From an uncultured Alphaproteobacteria bacterium (GTDB lineage Bacteria > Pseudomonadota > Alphaproteobacteria > Rhodobacterales > Rhodobacteraceae), in contig CAKMZE010000077.1 in assembly GCA_929200295.1 (NCBI GenBank), positions 1-5,160 on the forward strand: a stretch of 5,160 nt of DNA, written 5' to 3'. The notes beneath the pieces are model-generated. The model was not told the DNA's origin, did no database searches, and saw only the letters and a program-made list of their open reading frames with translations. Below are positions 1 through 5,160 of this stretch, one piece after another. A program made the translations under genes and the position numbers. The first letter of the stretch is position 1. The number at the start of each line of letters is the position of its first letter.

Positions 1-101
1 GGTGGGAATTCCGCCGGAACGGCCGTTGATTGCGCCAAAACCGCACCAGACGTCAAAACCAGAGAAATAACCGCAAAGCTTGCCCGTTTTATATTTTTCA
101 T
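1..101 (-). CDS. Secreted protein, N-terminal fragment (possible SPOR-type protein)
   Basis: This is the first 33 codons of a gene whose remainder lies beyond the left edge. The ATG is preceded by a good Shine-Dalgarno sequence (GAGG, 6 bases upstream). The product begins MKNIKRASFAVISL, continues with a hydrophobic stretch to about residue 22, and reaches AVLA followed by QS. That is a textbook type I signal peptide: a basic N-region with two Lys and one Arg, a hydrophobic core, and a small residue at -1 with Val at -3. Cleavage is expected after Ala23. No cysteine follows, so it is not a lipoprotein. The short mature part seen contains VPAEFPP. From memory, Rhodobacterales have small periplasmic SPOR-domain proteins whose mature part starts in a similar Pro-rich way, but the domain itself is not in the window, so this identity is only a suggestion. 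It lies 65 bases downstream of upp on the same strand. Confidence 0.75.
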   Translation of the reverse strand, partial: MKNIKRASFAVISLVLTSGAVLAQSTAVPAEFP

Positions 102-107
102 TGTGTA

Positions 108-111
108 CCTC
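108..111 (-). promoter_or_regulatory. Shine-Dalgarno of the secreted-protein gene
   Basis: GAGG on the minus strand, within GGTGAGGT, lies 6 bases before the ATG at 101. Together with the clean signal peptide it fixes the start of the partial gene at the left edge. It directly abuts the inverted repeat at 113-125. Confidence 0.7.
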
Positions 112-112
112 A

Positions 113-137
113 CCACATATTGTGGAAAGATGCCACA
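113..137 (-). repeat. Three alternating CCACA/TGTGG arms in the leader of the secreted-protein gene
   Basis: Read on the minus strand, the order is TGTGG (137-133), a 7-base spacer, CCACA (125-121), the 3-base spacer ATA, then TGTGG (117-113). The middle arm can pair perfectly with either outer arm, so two 5-bp hairpins are possible and exclude each other. The proximal one ends one base before the Shine-Dalgarno region. It may be a palindromic operator (CCACAATATGTGG) or an RNA switch-like leader, or it may be chance. The stems are short and there is no U-tract. The repeats are seen directly; any function is inference. Confidence 0.35.
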
Positions 138-138
138 C

Positions 139-161
139 AATCCCTAATTCGTAAAGGGATT
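139..161 (-). terminator. Inverted repeat after upp, possible weak terminator
   Basis: A perfect 7-bp inverted repeat (AATCCCT and AGGGATT) with a 9-base loop starts 5 bases after the upp stop codon. Its position fits an operon-end hairpin. However, only TT closes the stem on the 3' side and the next bases are GTGTGG, so it lacks the U-tract of a standard intrinsic terminator. It may instead protect the 3' end of the mRNA or only attenuate read-through into the next gene. Confidence 0.35.
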
Positions 162-166
162 ATCGT

Positions 167-802
167 TCATTTCGTACCAAACATTCGGTCACCCGCATCA
201 CCTAGTCCAGGTACAATATATCCATTGTCATTGAGATGGCTATCTACAGCTGCTGTGATGATTGGCACATCTGGATGCGCCTCTTTCATGCGTGCGATCC
301 CTTCTGGTGCGGCAAGCAAGCATAAAAACCTCAGGTTCTTTGCACCGGCCTTTTTCAAAAGATCAATCGCAGCAACAGATGAGTTTCCTGTGGCGAGCAT
401 CGGGTCCACCACGATGACAGGCCGCGTGCCCAGCGCATCAGGGGCTTTGAAATAATATTGAACGGGCTCGAGCGTGTCTTCATCGCGGTATAACCCTACG
501 AAACCCACACGCGCGCTTGGGATCAGCTCAAGTATCCCGTCAAGCAGGCCATTACCCGCCCGCAAAATCGACACAAGTGCCAGCTTTTTACCCGCAAGCA
601 TCGGCGCGTCCATCTCTGTCAGCGGGGTTTCAATGCGTTGCGTAGTAAGAACCAAATCCCGCGTCGCCTCATAGGCCAAGAGTTGGCTAATCTCGCGCAA
701 GAGCTGGCGAAACTGCACCGACGGCGTATCTGATTTGCGCATAATGCTTAGCTTATGTTGCACCAGCGGATGTGTCACATGGGTCAAATGCGGTGTGCTC
801 AT
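167..802 (-). CDS. upp: Uracil phosphoribosyltransferase
   Basis: This cytosolic salvage enzyme converts uracil and PRPP to UMP and pyrophosphate. The 211 residues match the usual length (E. coli Upp has 208). The PRPP-binding loop is VDPMLATGNSS at 132-142. ILRAGNG lies at 79-85, LYRDEDTLEPV at 104-114, and the uracil-binding C-terminal segment YIVPGLGDAGDR at 195-206, ending in FGTK as in E. coli. Relative to E. coli, TGGSV reads TGNSS and ILRAGLG reads ILRAGNG; I take these as lineage variants. The ATG overlaps the stop of add by 4 bases (ATGA) and has AAGGA 7 bases upstream (810-814), so the start is secure. As the last gene of the deo-type operon it would recapture uracil released by DeoA from deoxyuridine. 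The identification is very secure. Confidence 0.97.
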   Translation of the reverse strand: MSTPHLTHVTHPLVQHKLSIMRKSDTPSVQFRQLLREISQLLAYEATRDLVLTTQRIETPLTEMDAPMLAGKKLALVSILRAGNGLLDGILELIPSARVGFVGLYRDEDTLEPVQYYFKAPDALGTRPVIVVDPMLATGNSSVAAIDLLKKAGAKNLRFLCLLAAPEGIARMKEAHPDVPIITAAVDSHLNDNGYIVPGLGDAGDRMFGTK

Positions 803-1794
803 GCTGCGATCCTTTTGGCAAGCGTAGCGCGGGTGTCTTCATCGCAAAACGCCGCTTGCACGGCTATGTCTTGGACCTGCGCAAATTGCGTCTCTCCCCA
901 GCCGAAAACCTTAGCGAGCTGGGTAAATTCATATGTCATATCCGAGAGAAAGAATGGCGGATCATCAGATGAAACCGTGATTTTTGCGCCCGCTGCACGT
1001 AATTTTTCGATTGGATGCGTCTCCCATGAGGGTACGGCGTTTAACGCCACGTTAGAGCCTGGGCACAGCTCTAACACGATGCCCTTTTCGATCACCTCTT
1101 GCAAAACATCGGGATCATCAATGCATTGAAACCCATGCCCCAAACGGGACACTTTCAAATGGTGCAAGGTCTCACGCACCATCTCGGCTCCGCCCCATTC
1201 GCCCGCATGAGACGTCAGATGCAGACCCGCCTCGCGTGCCATATCAAAACTATATGCGAAATCTGCAGTGCGGCCCATGGTTTCAGCGCCGCCCATGCCA
1301 AAACCTACGACAAAATTGCCCGCGGTTTCGGCGGCACAATGGGCGGCCTTTTTCGCTTGATCCGCCCCGAAATGCCGCACACAGGTCACGATCCCCTTCA
1401 TCATGATCCCAAAACGACGTTCTGCTTCATCGGCTGCCTCTTCGATTGCAGCAAGATAGGCACGCCACGCGACCAGATCCGCACCGCCACAAAAGTCAGG
1501 CGAAATAAAGCTTTCGGTATAGATCACCCCATGCTTTGCGCTTTGCTCAAGAACGGCGAGCGTGAGCCTATAAAAATCCTCTGGGCTTTGGAGTGTGGTG
1601 CATGCTGCCTCATAGACTTTGAGAAAATCGTCGAAATCACGAAAACGGTAATTCCCATGCCCGTCAAATATCCCGCTGATATCTATGCTTTTTTCACGCG
1701 CCAATCCCGCGATAAACGCCGGAGGTGCGGCCCCTTCGAGATGCATGTGAAGTTCGAGTTTTGGAAATGATGTATCAAGTGGCGCTGCGGTCAT
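799..1794 (-). CDS. add: Adenosine deaminase family protein
   Basis: This is a zinc-dependent amidohydrolase-fold deaminase of 331 residues (E. coli Add has 333), expected to convert (deoxy)adenosine to (deoxy)inosine plus ammonia. The key residues are all present: Zn ligands H16 and H18 in HMHLEG, H196 and the catalytic E199 in SHAGEWGG, H220 in RLGHG, and D277/D278 in SSDDPPFF. LELCPGSNVAL (241-251) is the usual family block. One point is odd: classical adenosine deaminases have HxHLDG, whose Asp contacts the ribose 5'-OH in the mouse enzyme, while this protein has Glu20. Glu is also usual in the related adenine deaminases, so adenine or another 6-aminopurine is a possible substrate. The operon context favours a nucleoside. 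The ATG overlaps the deoB stop by 4 bases, with GGAGG 8 bases upstream (1803-1807) inside the last codons of deoB. Family secure; substrate less so. Confidence 0.9.
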   Translation of the reverse strand: MTAAPLDTSFPKLELHMHLEGAAPPAFIAGLAREKSIDISGIFDGHGNYRFRDFDDFLKVYEAACTTLQSPEDFYRLTLAVLEQSAKHGVIYTESFISPDFCGGADLVAWRAYLAAIEEAADEAERRFGIMMKGIVTCVRHFGADQAKKAAHCAAETAGNFVVGFGMGGAETMGRTADFAYSFDMAREAGLHLTSHAGEWGGAEMVRETLHHLKVSRLGHGFQCIDDPDVLQEVIEKGIVLELCPGSNVALNAVPSWETHPIEKLRAAGAKITVSSDDPPFFLSDMTYEFTQLAKVFGWGETQFAQVQDIAVQAAFCDEDTRATLAKRIAA

Positions 1795-3008
1795 AAAAAG
1801 CTCCTCCCCTCACCTGCATAGGGGACAGATAGATGTGCGGCAACAGTTGCGGCAACATCAACAAATGCAAGATGGCCTAAGGCGCGCGCGCCAAGCCCAT
1901 GGACCAGAACCGGCACGCGTTCGCGCGTATGATCCGTACCGGGCCAGCTAGGGTCATTGCCATGGTCCGCCGTCACGATCAGCAGATCATCAGGTCGCAA
2001 TCGCGGTAAAAGCCGCGAGAGCGCCGTATCAAACCATGCTAAGTGCCGCGCATAGCCACTGATGTCACGACGGTGGCCATAGAGGCTGTCAAACTCAACA
2101 AAGTTTGCAAAGACAAACGCACTATCTTCTGCGGTTTGAATATGTGTTTCAAGATGGGTCATCAGGTCAGCATCGCTGCCTTTGCGCACATCCGTAATCC
2201 CGCGCATTGAAAAGATATCACCAATTTTCCCAACCGCATGAACCGCATGGCCTGCTTGCGCAACATAATCACATAGCGTGGACGATGGTGGCGCAATCGC
2301 AAAATCTTTGCGATTTACCGTCCGCCGAAAGCCGCCTTGCGGATCGCCCAGAAACGGGCGCGCGATCACCCGGCCTAGCTTTTGTGCGTGTACAATCGGT
2401 GCGATGTCAGCGCAGAGCTGCAAAAGCCTATCGAGACCAAACACCTCTTCATGGGCTGCGATCTGCAAAACGGAATCGACCGATGTATAGCAAATTGGCC
2501 AACCCGTTTGGATGTGTTCCGCCCCCATGCGTTCAAGAACCTCGGTCCCCGAGGCATAGCAATTTGCCAAGGTGCCATCTGTACCAGCCGCTGCTGCGAT
2601 CTTTGTCAATAAATCTTGTGGAAATGCAGGGGTTTGATCTGGGAAAATATGCCAGTCCCATGGCACAGGCACGCCTGCTAGCTCCCAATGGCCGGATGGG
2701 GTGTCTTTGCCTTGCGACAGCTCAGTCGCAGCGCCCCAAGCGCCTATTATAGATTGCCCATTCAGCCCCTCGGGCGCTTGCATCCCAGATGCCAGCGTCA
2801 ACGCCGCGCCCAGGCCCAAGGCATCAAGCGTCGGCACACACAAAGGCCCGCTGCGTCCCTCTTGGGCCTGGCCTGCGGCACATGCCGCCGCGATATGCCC
2901 AACCGTATTGGCCCCTGTGTCTGGTAGGTCGCCATTATAAAACTGTGCCGCATCAGGTGCGCCGCCGATCCCGACGCTATCCATTACCACCAAAAACGCG
3001 CGCGGCAT
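1791..3008 (-). CDS. deoB: Phosphopentomutase
   Basis: This Mn-dependent enzyme of the alkaline phosphatase superfamily interconverts (deoxy)ribose-1-phosphate and the 5-phosphate in the cytosol, linking nucleoside phosphorolysis to sugar metabolism. It has 405 residues (E. coli about 407). The metal ligands are visible with the family spacing: D10 in VVMDSVGIGG, D307 and H312 in EFDSLYGHRRD, D348 and H349 in TADHGNDPS, and H360 in GTDHTRERVPV. The phosphoacceptor threonine is T103 in GKDTPSGHWE. The segment between about residues 113 and 275 corresponds to the cap domain. The protein ends in GEGRSFL, as is usual for DeoB, so it is complete. Its ATG shares one base with the deoA stop (TAATG) and has GAGG 7 bases upstream (3016-3019) inside the end of deoA. 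Its stop overlaps the add start by 4 bases. Both overlaps indicate translational coupling. Confidence 0.97.
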   Translation of the reverse strand: MPRAFLVVMDSVGIGGAPDAAQFYNGDLPDTGANTVGHIAAACAAGQAQEGRSGPLCVPTLDALGLGAALTLASGMQAPEGLNGQSIIGAWGAATELSQGKDTPSGHWELAGVPVPWDWHIFPDQTPAFPQDLLTKIAAAAGTDGTLANCYASGTEVLERMGAEHIQTGWPICYTSVDSVLQIAAHEEVFGLDRLLQLCADIAPIVHAQKLGRVIARPFLGDPQGGFRRTVNRKDFAIAPPSSTLCDYVAQAGHAVHAVGKIGDIFSMRGITDVRKGSDADLMTHLETHIQTAEDSAFVFANFVEFDSLYGHRRDISGYARHLAWFDTALSRLLPRLRPDDLLIVTADHGNDPSWPGTDHTRERVPVLVHGLGARALGHLAFVDVAATVAAHLSVPYAGEGRSFL

Positions 3009-4312
3009 TATGTGACCTCTTTCACGACCAAAGGCGTAATGTCAGGCGCATCGCCAATGGTATAGGCGCGTTGCACAGCCTCAGCTGCTTGCGCCGCCGC
3101 ATCATCTGTTCTGGCATGCACGATACAAATCGGTTGACCACGCGCAACATGCGCGCCCAACCCAACCGTATCAGTAAGCCCCACGGCCGGATCGATCCGG
3201 TCCGTCTCAACCTTGCGCCCGCCACCCATGGCAACCACACAGCGGCCCAGCGCCTGCCCATCAATCCGTGCAACATATCCGTCTTGCTTTGCCAAAACAG
3301 GCGATTGCACGGGCGCTTTGGGCAAATGGGTGCGCCAATCGGCATCCATATCAGGTGGGCCGCCCATTGCAGCGACCATCGCGGTGAAATGCGCCAATGC
3401 TTTGCCAGAGCTGAGCGCCTCCGTGATCTTCTGCGTGGCCTCACCTTGTGGTGTGCCCGATAGCACCAAAGCGCGCGCGCCAAGCACCACCACTAGCTCA
3501 TGCAGCCGTGGTGCCGCCGCGATATTGCCCGATAACACATCCAGACAAACCGCCGTTTCAACGGCATTGCCCACCGCAGGTGCAAGCGGTGTGTTCATAT
3601 CGGTGATCAGTGCCGCAGTATGGCACCCTGCACCATTGGCCGTATCCACCAGCGCACGTGCAAGGCCTTCTGCCTCGGGCAATGTGGTCATAAAGGCGCC
3701 GGTGCCCACCTTCACATCAAGCACAAGCGCTTGGGTGCCAGCGGCGAGCTTTTTAGACAGGATCGATGCGGTGATAAGATCAATGCTTTCAACCGTCGAT
3801 GTCACATCCCGCACCCGGTAAAGCACTTTGTCAGCAGGCGCGATTTGACCAGTGGAGCCAACAATCGCACAGCCAACATCCTGTACAATCTGCCGTAACC
3901 GCTGCTCTGGTAGCTGTGTTTGCAAACCGGGGATCGCAGATAGTTTATCCAGCGTGCCACCTGTATGCCCCAGCCCCCGGCCAGAGATCATCGGCACATA
4001 AACACCACAGGCCGCAAGCGCGGGCGCGAGTACCAGCGATACACAATCGCCAATGCCCCCAGTGGAATGCTTATCAACAATCGGGCCGGGCAGATCTGCC
4101 CATGTCAGCACATCACCGCTATCGCGCATGGCTTCGGTGAACGCCACACGCCCCTCTGGCCCGAGCCCGTTGAGACAAGCGGCCATCGCAAAAGCCCCGG
4201 CCTGCGCATCGCTGACTTGCCCTGTCGCAAGACCCTGTGCAAACTCTTGTAATTCAGCTGTGCTCAGCTCTTTGCCGTACCGCAGCTTGGCTATGATTGC
4301 GCGCGCGTCCAT
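3008..4312 (-). CDS. deoA: Thymidine phosphorylase
   Basis: DeoA phosphorolyses thymidine and deoxyuridine to the free base and 2-deoxyribose-1-phosphate in the cytosol. It has 434 residues (E. coli 440). The all-alpha N-terminal part covers about residues 1-65, the phosphate-binding KHSTGGIGD is at 81-89, the family signature SGRGLGHTGGTLDKL is at 110-124, and the C-terminal domain starts near 343 (QDGYVARIDG, then MGGGRKVETD at 362-371). Catalytic positions of the E. coli enzyme are matched by K81, H82, S83, R168, S183 and K187. One deviation is that the last position of the signature, normally Glu, is S125. The N-terminus aligns with E. coli DeoA from the chosen ATG. This start lies only 3 bases after the cdd stop and has no Shine-Dalgarno sequence, so it probably relies on ribosomes finishing cdd. 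The stop overlaps deoB by one base. A pyrimidine-nucleoside phosphorylase of broader specificity is less likely. Confidence 0.96.
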   Translation of the reverse strand: MDARAIIAKLRYGKELSTAELQEFAQGLATGQVSDAQAGAFAMAACLNGLGPEGRVAFTEAMRDSGDVLTWADLPGPIVDKHSTGGIGDCVSLVLAPALAACGVYVPMISGRGLGHTGGTLDKLSAIPGLQTQLPEQRLRQIVQDVGCAIVGSTGQIAPADKVLYRVRDVTSTVESIDLITASILSKKLAAGTQALVLDVKVGTGAFMTTLPEAEGLARALVDTANGAGCHTAALITDMNTPLAPAVGNAVETAVCLDVLSGNIAAAPRLHELVVVLGARALVLSGTPQGEATQKITEALSSGKALAHFTAMVAAMGGPPDMDADWRTHLPKAPVQSPVLAKQDGYVARIDGQALGRCVVAMGGGRKVETDRIDPAVGLTDTVGLGAHVARGQPICIVHARTDDAAAQAAEAVQRAYTIGDAPDITPLVVKEVT

Positions 4313-4315
4313 AGG

Positions 4316-4729
4316 TTACTGCGACGGGAGAAAATCAGCGTCAAAAGCGCCGGGCAACAGCGCAGCCACTGTGGTGTGCTGGATCACGCCCGCGGTAGTG
4401 GCCATCGTCACGCACGCAGCGCCATCCGCAAATTCAGCGATCTTTTGTCGGCAGCCGCCGCATGGGGTCACTGGCGTGGGGCAATCAGCGATCACTGCGA
4501 TGTCTGTGATTTTTGTCTCGCCCGCTGCGATCATCGCAGCGATTGCGCCGGCCTCGGCGCATGTGCCCTCTGGGTAGGCCACGTTTTCAACGTTGCAGCC
4601 GACAAACACAGCACCCGAGCTCGCGCGTAGCGCAGCACCCACCTTGAACTGAGAATACGGCGCATAAGCATTCTCGCGCACGCGGCGCGCGGCATCAAGC
4701 AAGGTCATATCTTGGTGGTCTTTATTCAT
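4316..4729 (-). CDS. cdd: Cytidine deaminase
   Basis: This homotetrameric-type zinc enzyme hydrolyses cytidine and deoxycytidine to uridine and deoxyuridine plus ammonia. It has 137 residues, close to the B. subtilis enzyme (136). The nucleoside-binding motif NVEN is at 46-49 (N46, E48). The Zn ligand C57 and catalytic E59 lie in TCAEA, and the other two ligands C90 and C93 lie in PCGGCRQ. After CAE, Ala60 stands where B. subtilis has an Arg that offsets the charge of the zinc thiolates. The start is uncertain. The ATG at 4729 is the first possible start after an in-frame stop at 4790-4792 but has no Shine-Dalgarno sequence. A second ATG at 4708 (residue 8, MTLLDAARRVREN) fits the usual N-terminus of the family better but also lacks a good site. 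The stop precedes the deoA ATG by 3 bases. Function is secure. Confidence 0.95.
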   Translation of the reverse strand: MNKDHQDMTLLDAARRVRENAYAPYSQFKVGAALRASSGAVFVGCNVENVAYPEGTCAEAGAIAAMIAAGETKITDIAVIADCPTPVTPCGGCRQKIAEFADGAACVTMATTAGVIQHTTVAALLPGAFDADFLPSQ

Positions 4730-4748
4730 GGGCCAACTGTGCTGTGCT

Positions 4749-4769
4749 GGCTCTTTAGATGCAAGAGCC
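4749..4769 (-). promoter_or_regulatory. Hairpin in the cupin-cdd gap
   Basis: A perfect 7-bp inverted repeat (GGCTCTT and AAGAGCC) with a 7-base loop lies midway in the 60-base gap. It is flanked by GGCCC/GGGCC arms at 4786-4790 and 4730-4734, the latter touching the cdd ATG, so a larger fold that encloses the leader of cdd is possible. There is no U-tract, so it is not a standard terminator. A weak promoter-like pair on the minus strand (TTTGCG, 16 bases, TAAAGA) would place the -10 in the 3' arm, so an operator is also possible. The repeat is seen; its role is inference. Confidence 0.4.
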
Positions 4770-4789
4770 CGCGCGCAAATTTTACGGCC

Positions 4790-5160
4790 CTATGATTGCG
4801 TGATCGTGGTAAATAGCCCCGGGAGCGAGACCTCAAGCAGCTCAATATTATCGCTTGGCGCGTGGTACCGCGTCGCCATGCCGGGTGGGATGACAAAAGC
4901 ATCGCCCGCACTCAGCTGACTGGGTTCTTTATTTTCGCCCTCAAGCGTCATCTCGCCCTGCATCACAAAGGTAAAATGAATGTCGCTATCATGCGTAGCC
5001 CAGACAGGCGTACCCTCGCCACGGCGCATCACCTGCACACCTGCGATACCTTTGGTATTGGTTGCAATCGTTGTGTCTCGGGCCACATAACCCGGCAGCC
5101 GTGATTCATGCCATTCAGCATCACGCGCGACATTATGAACAAATTTTTGCCCCTGCCATT
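4790..5160 (-). CDS. Cupin-domain protein, C-terminal fragment
   Basis: The last 122 codons and the TAG stop are inside the window; the frame stays open to the right edge, so the start lies outside. A GTG at 5086 is in frame but probably internal, because upstream residues (such as QKFVHNVARDAEWHES) look like protein. From the first full codon, the fold is that of a single small cupin barrel: motif 1 is WATHDSDIHFTFVMQGE at 53-69 and motif 2 is GDAFVIPPGMATRY at 85-98. Compared with the usual HxH(x)4E and PxG(x)2H pattern, the ligand positions read A54, H56, H61 and T96, so only H56 is conserved and metal binding may be altered or lost. No signal peptide or catalytic partner domain can be seen. 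The substrate is unknown. It lies 60 bases before cdd on the same strand and may be cotranscribed, but a link to nucleoside use is unproven. Confidence 0.85.
   Translation of the reverse strand, partial: WQGQKFVHNVARDAEWHESRLPGYVARDTTIATNTKGIAGVQVMRRGEGTPVWATHDSDIHFTFVMQGEMTLEGENKEPSQLSAGDAFVIPPGMATRYHAPSDNIELLEVSLPGLFTTITQS

Noticed and set aside
1099..1770. A 223-codon plus-strand open frame inside add
   Set aside because: It lies wholly antisense to add, shows no family motif, and its length is expected in this base composition.
2207..2752. A 181-codon plus-strand open frame inside deoB
   Set aside because: Antisense shadow of a well-conserved enzyme; no motif or plausible ribosome-binding site supports it.
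2789..3463. A 224-codon plus-strand open frame opposite deoB and deoA
   Set aside because: It is antisense to two strongly conserved genes, has no recognisable domain and an Arg/His/Pro-rich composition typical of an antisense shadow in GC-rich DNA.
1882..3484. A 14-base identical repeat (GCGCGCGCGCCAAG) at 1882-1895 in deoB and 3471-3484 in deoA
   Set aside because: Both copies encode LGARA within LGARAL in their own proteins, using common GC-rich codons; this explains the match without a repeat element.
4053..4577. A 174-codon plus-strand open frame across deoA and cdd
   Set aside because: It is low-complexity Ala/Ser/Pro-rich and antisense to catalytic regions of both genes.
4790..5086. 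Cupin gene as a complete 98-residue protein starting at GTG 5086
   Set aside because: The frame stays open to the window edge with protein-like upstream residues, and the GTG encodes Val within a continuous segment, so the gene is better read as partial.
1..5160. Mobile elements, CRISPR arrays, tRNA or rRNA genes, phage genes
   Set aside because: No terminal inverted repeats with a transposase, no spaced direct repeats, no tRNA-like cloverleaf and no phage-type protein was seen; the window is almost entirely filled by housekeeping genes.

Overview
The window reads as an ordinary chromosomal segment of an alphaproteobacterium, most likely a member of the Rhodobacterales (Roseobacter group). 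This rests on the moderately high G+C with GC-rich third positions, the sequence flavour of the enzymes, and the gene order cdd-deoA-deoB-add-upp, which I associate with this order from memory. No database search was run, so the taxonomic call is an inference. Every gene I can support lies on the minus strand, so transcription runs from right to left.

Layout in the direction of transcription: (1) the C-terminal 122 residues of a cupin-fold protein entering from the right edge (4790-5160); (2) a 60-base gap holding a perfect 7-bp hairpin; (3) cytidine deaminase cdd (4316-4729); (4) thymidine phosphorylase deoA (3008-4312); (5) phosphopentomutase deoB (1791-3008); (6) an adenosine deaminase family protein, add (799-1794); (7) uracil phosphoribosyltransferase upp (167-802); (8) a 65-base gap with two sets of short inverted repeats; (9) the first 33 codons of a secreted protein that leaves by the left edge (1-101). 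Both edge genes are cut by the window.

The five central genes form a nucleoside salvage and catabolism operon. Cdd converts (deoxy)cytidine to (deoxy)uridine. DeoA phosphorolyses thymidine or deoxyuridine to the base plus deoxyribose-1-phosphate. DeoB isomerises (deoxy)ribose-1-phosphate to the 5-phosphate for central metabolism. Upp returns uracil to UMP. Add removes the amino group of adenosine, or possibly of a related 6-aminopurine. The genes are packed very tightly: a 3-base gap for cdd/deoA, a 1-base TAATG overlap for deoA/deoB, and 4-base ATGA overlaps for deoB/add and add/upp. This indicates one transcript with translational coupling. Absent from the window are deoC, purine nucleoside phosphorylase, uridine phosphorylase, a nucleoside transporter and a dedicated regulator.

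I did not find a convincing undescribed system. The points most worth a second look are the Glu in place of Asp in the HxHLxG motif of the Add protein, the cupin with an altered metal-ligand set at the head of the operon, the hairpin before cdd together with the lack of Shine-Dalgarno sequences for cdd and deoA, and the alternative hairpins in the leader of the secreted-protein gene.
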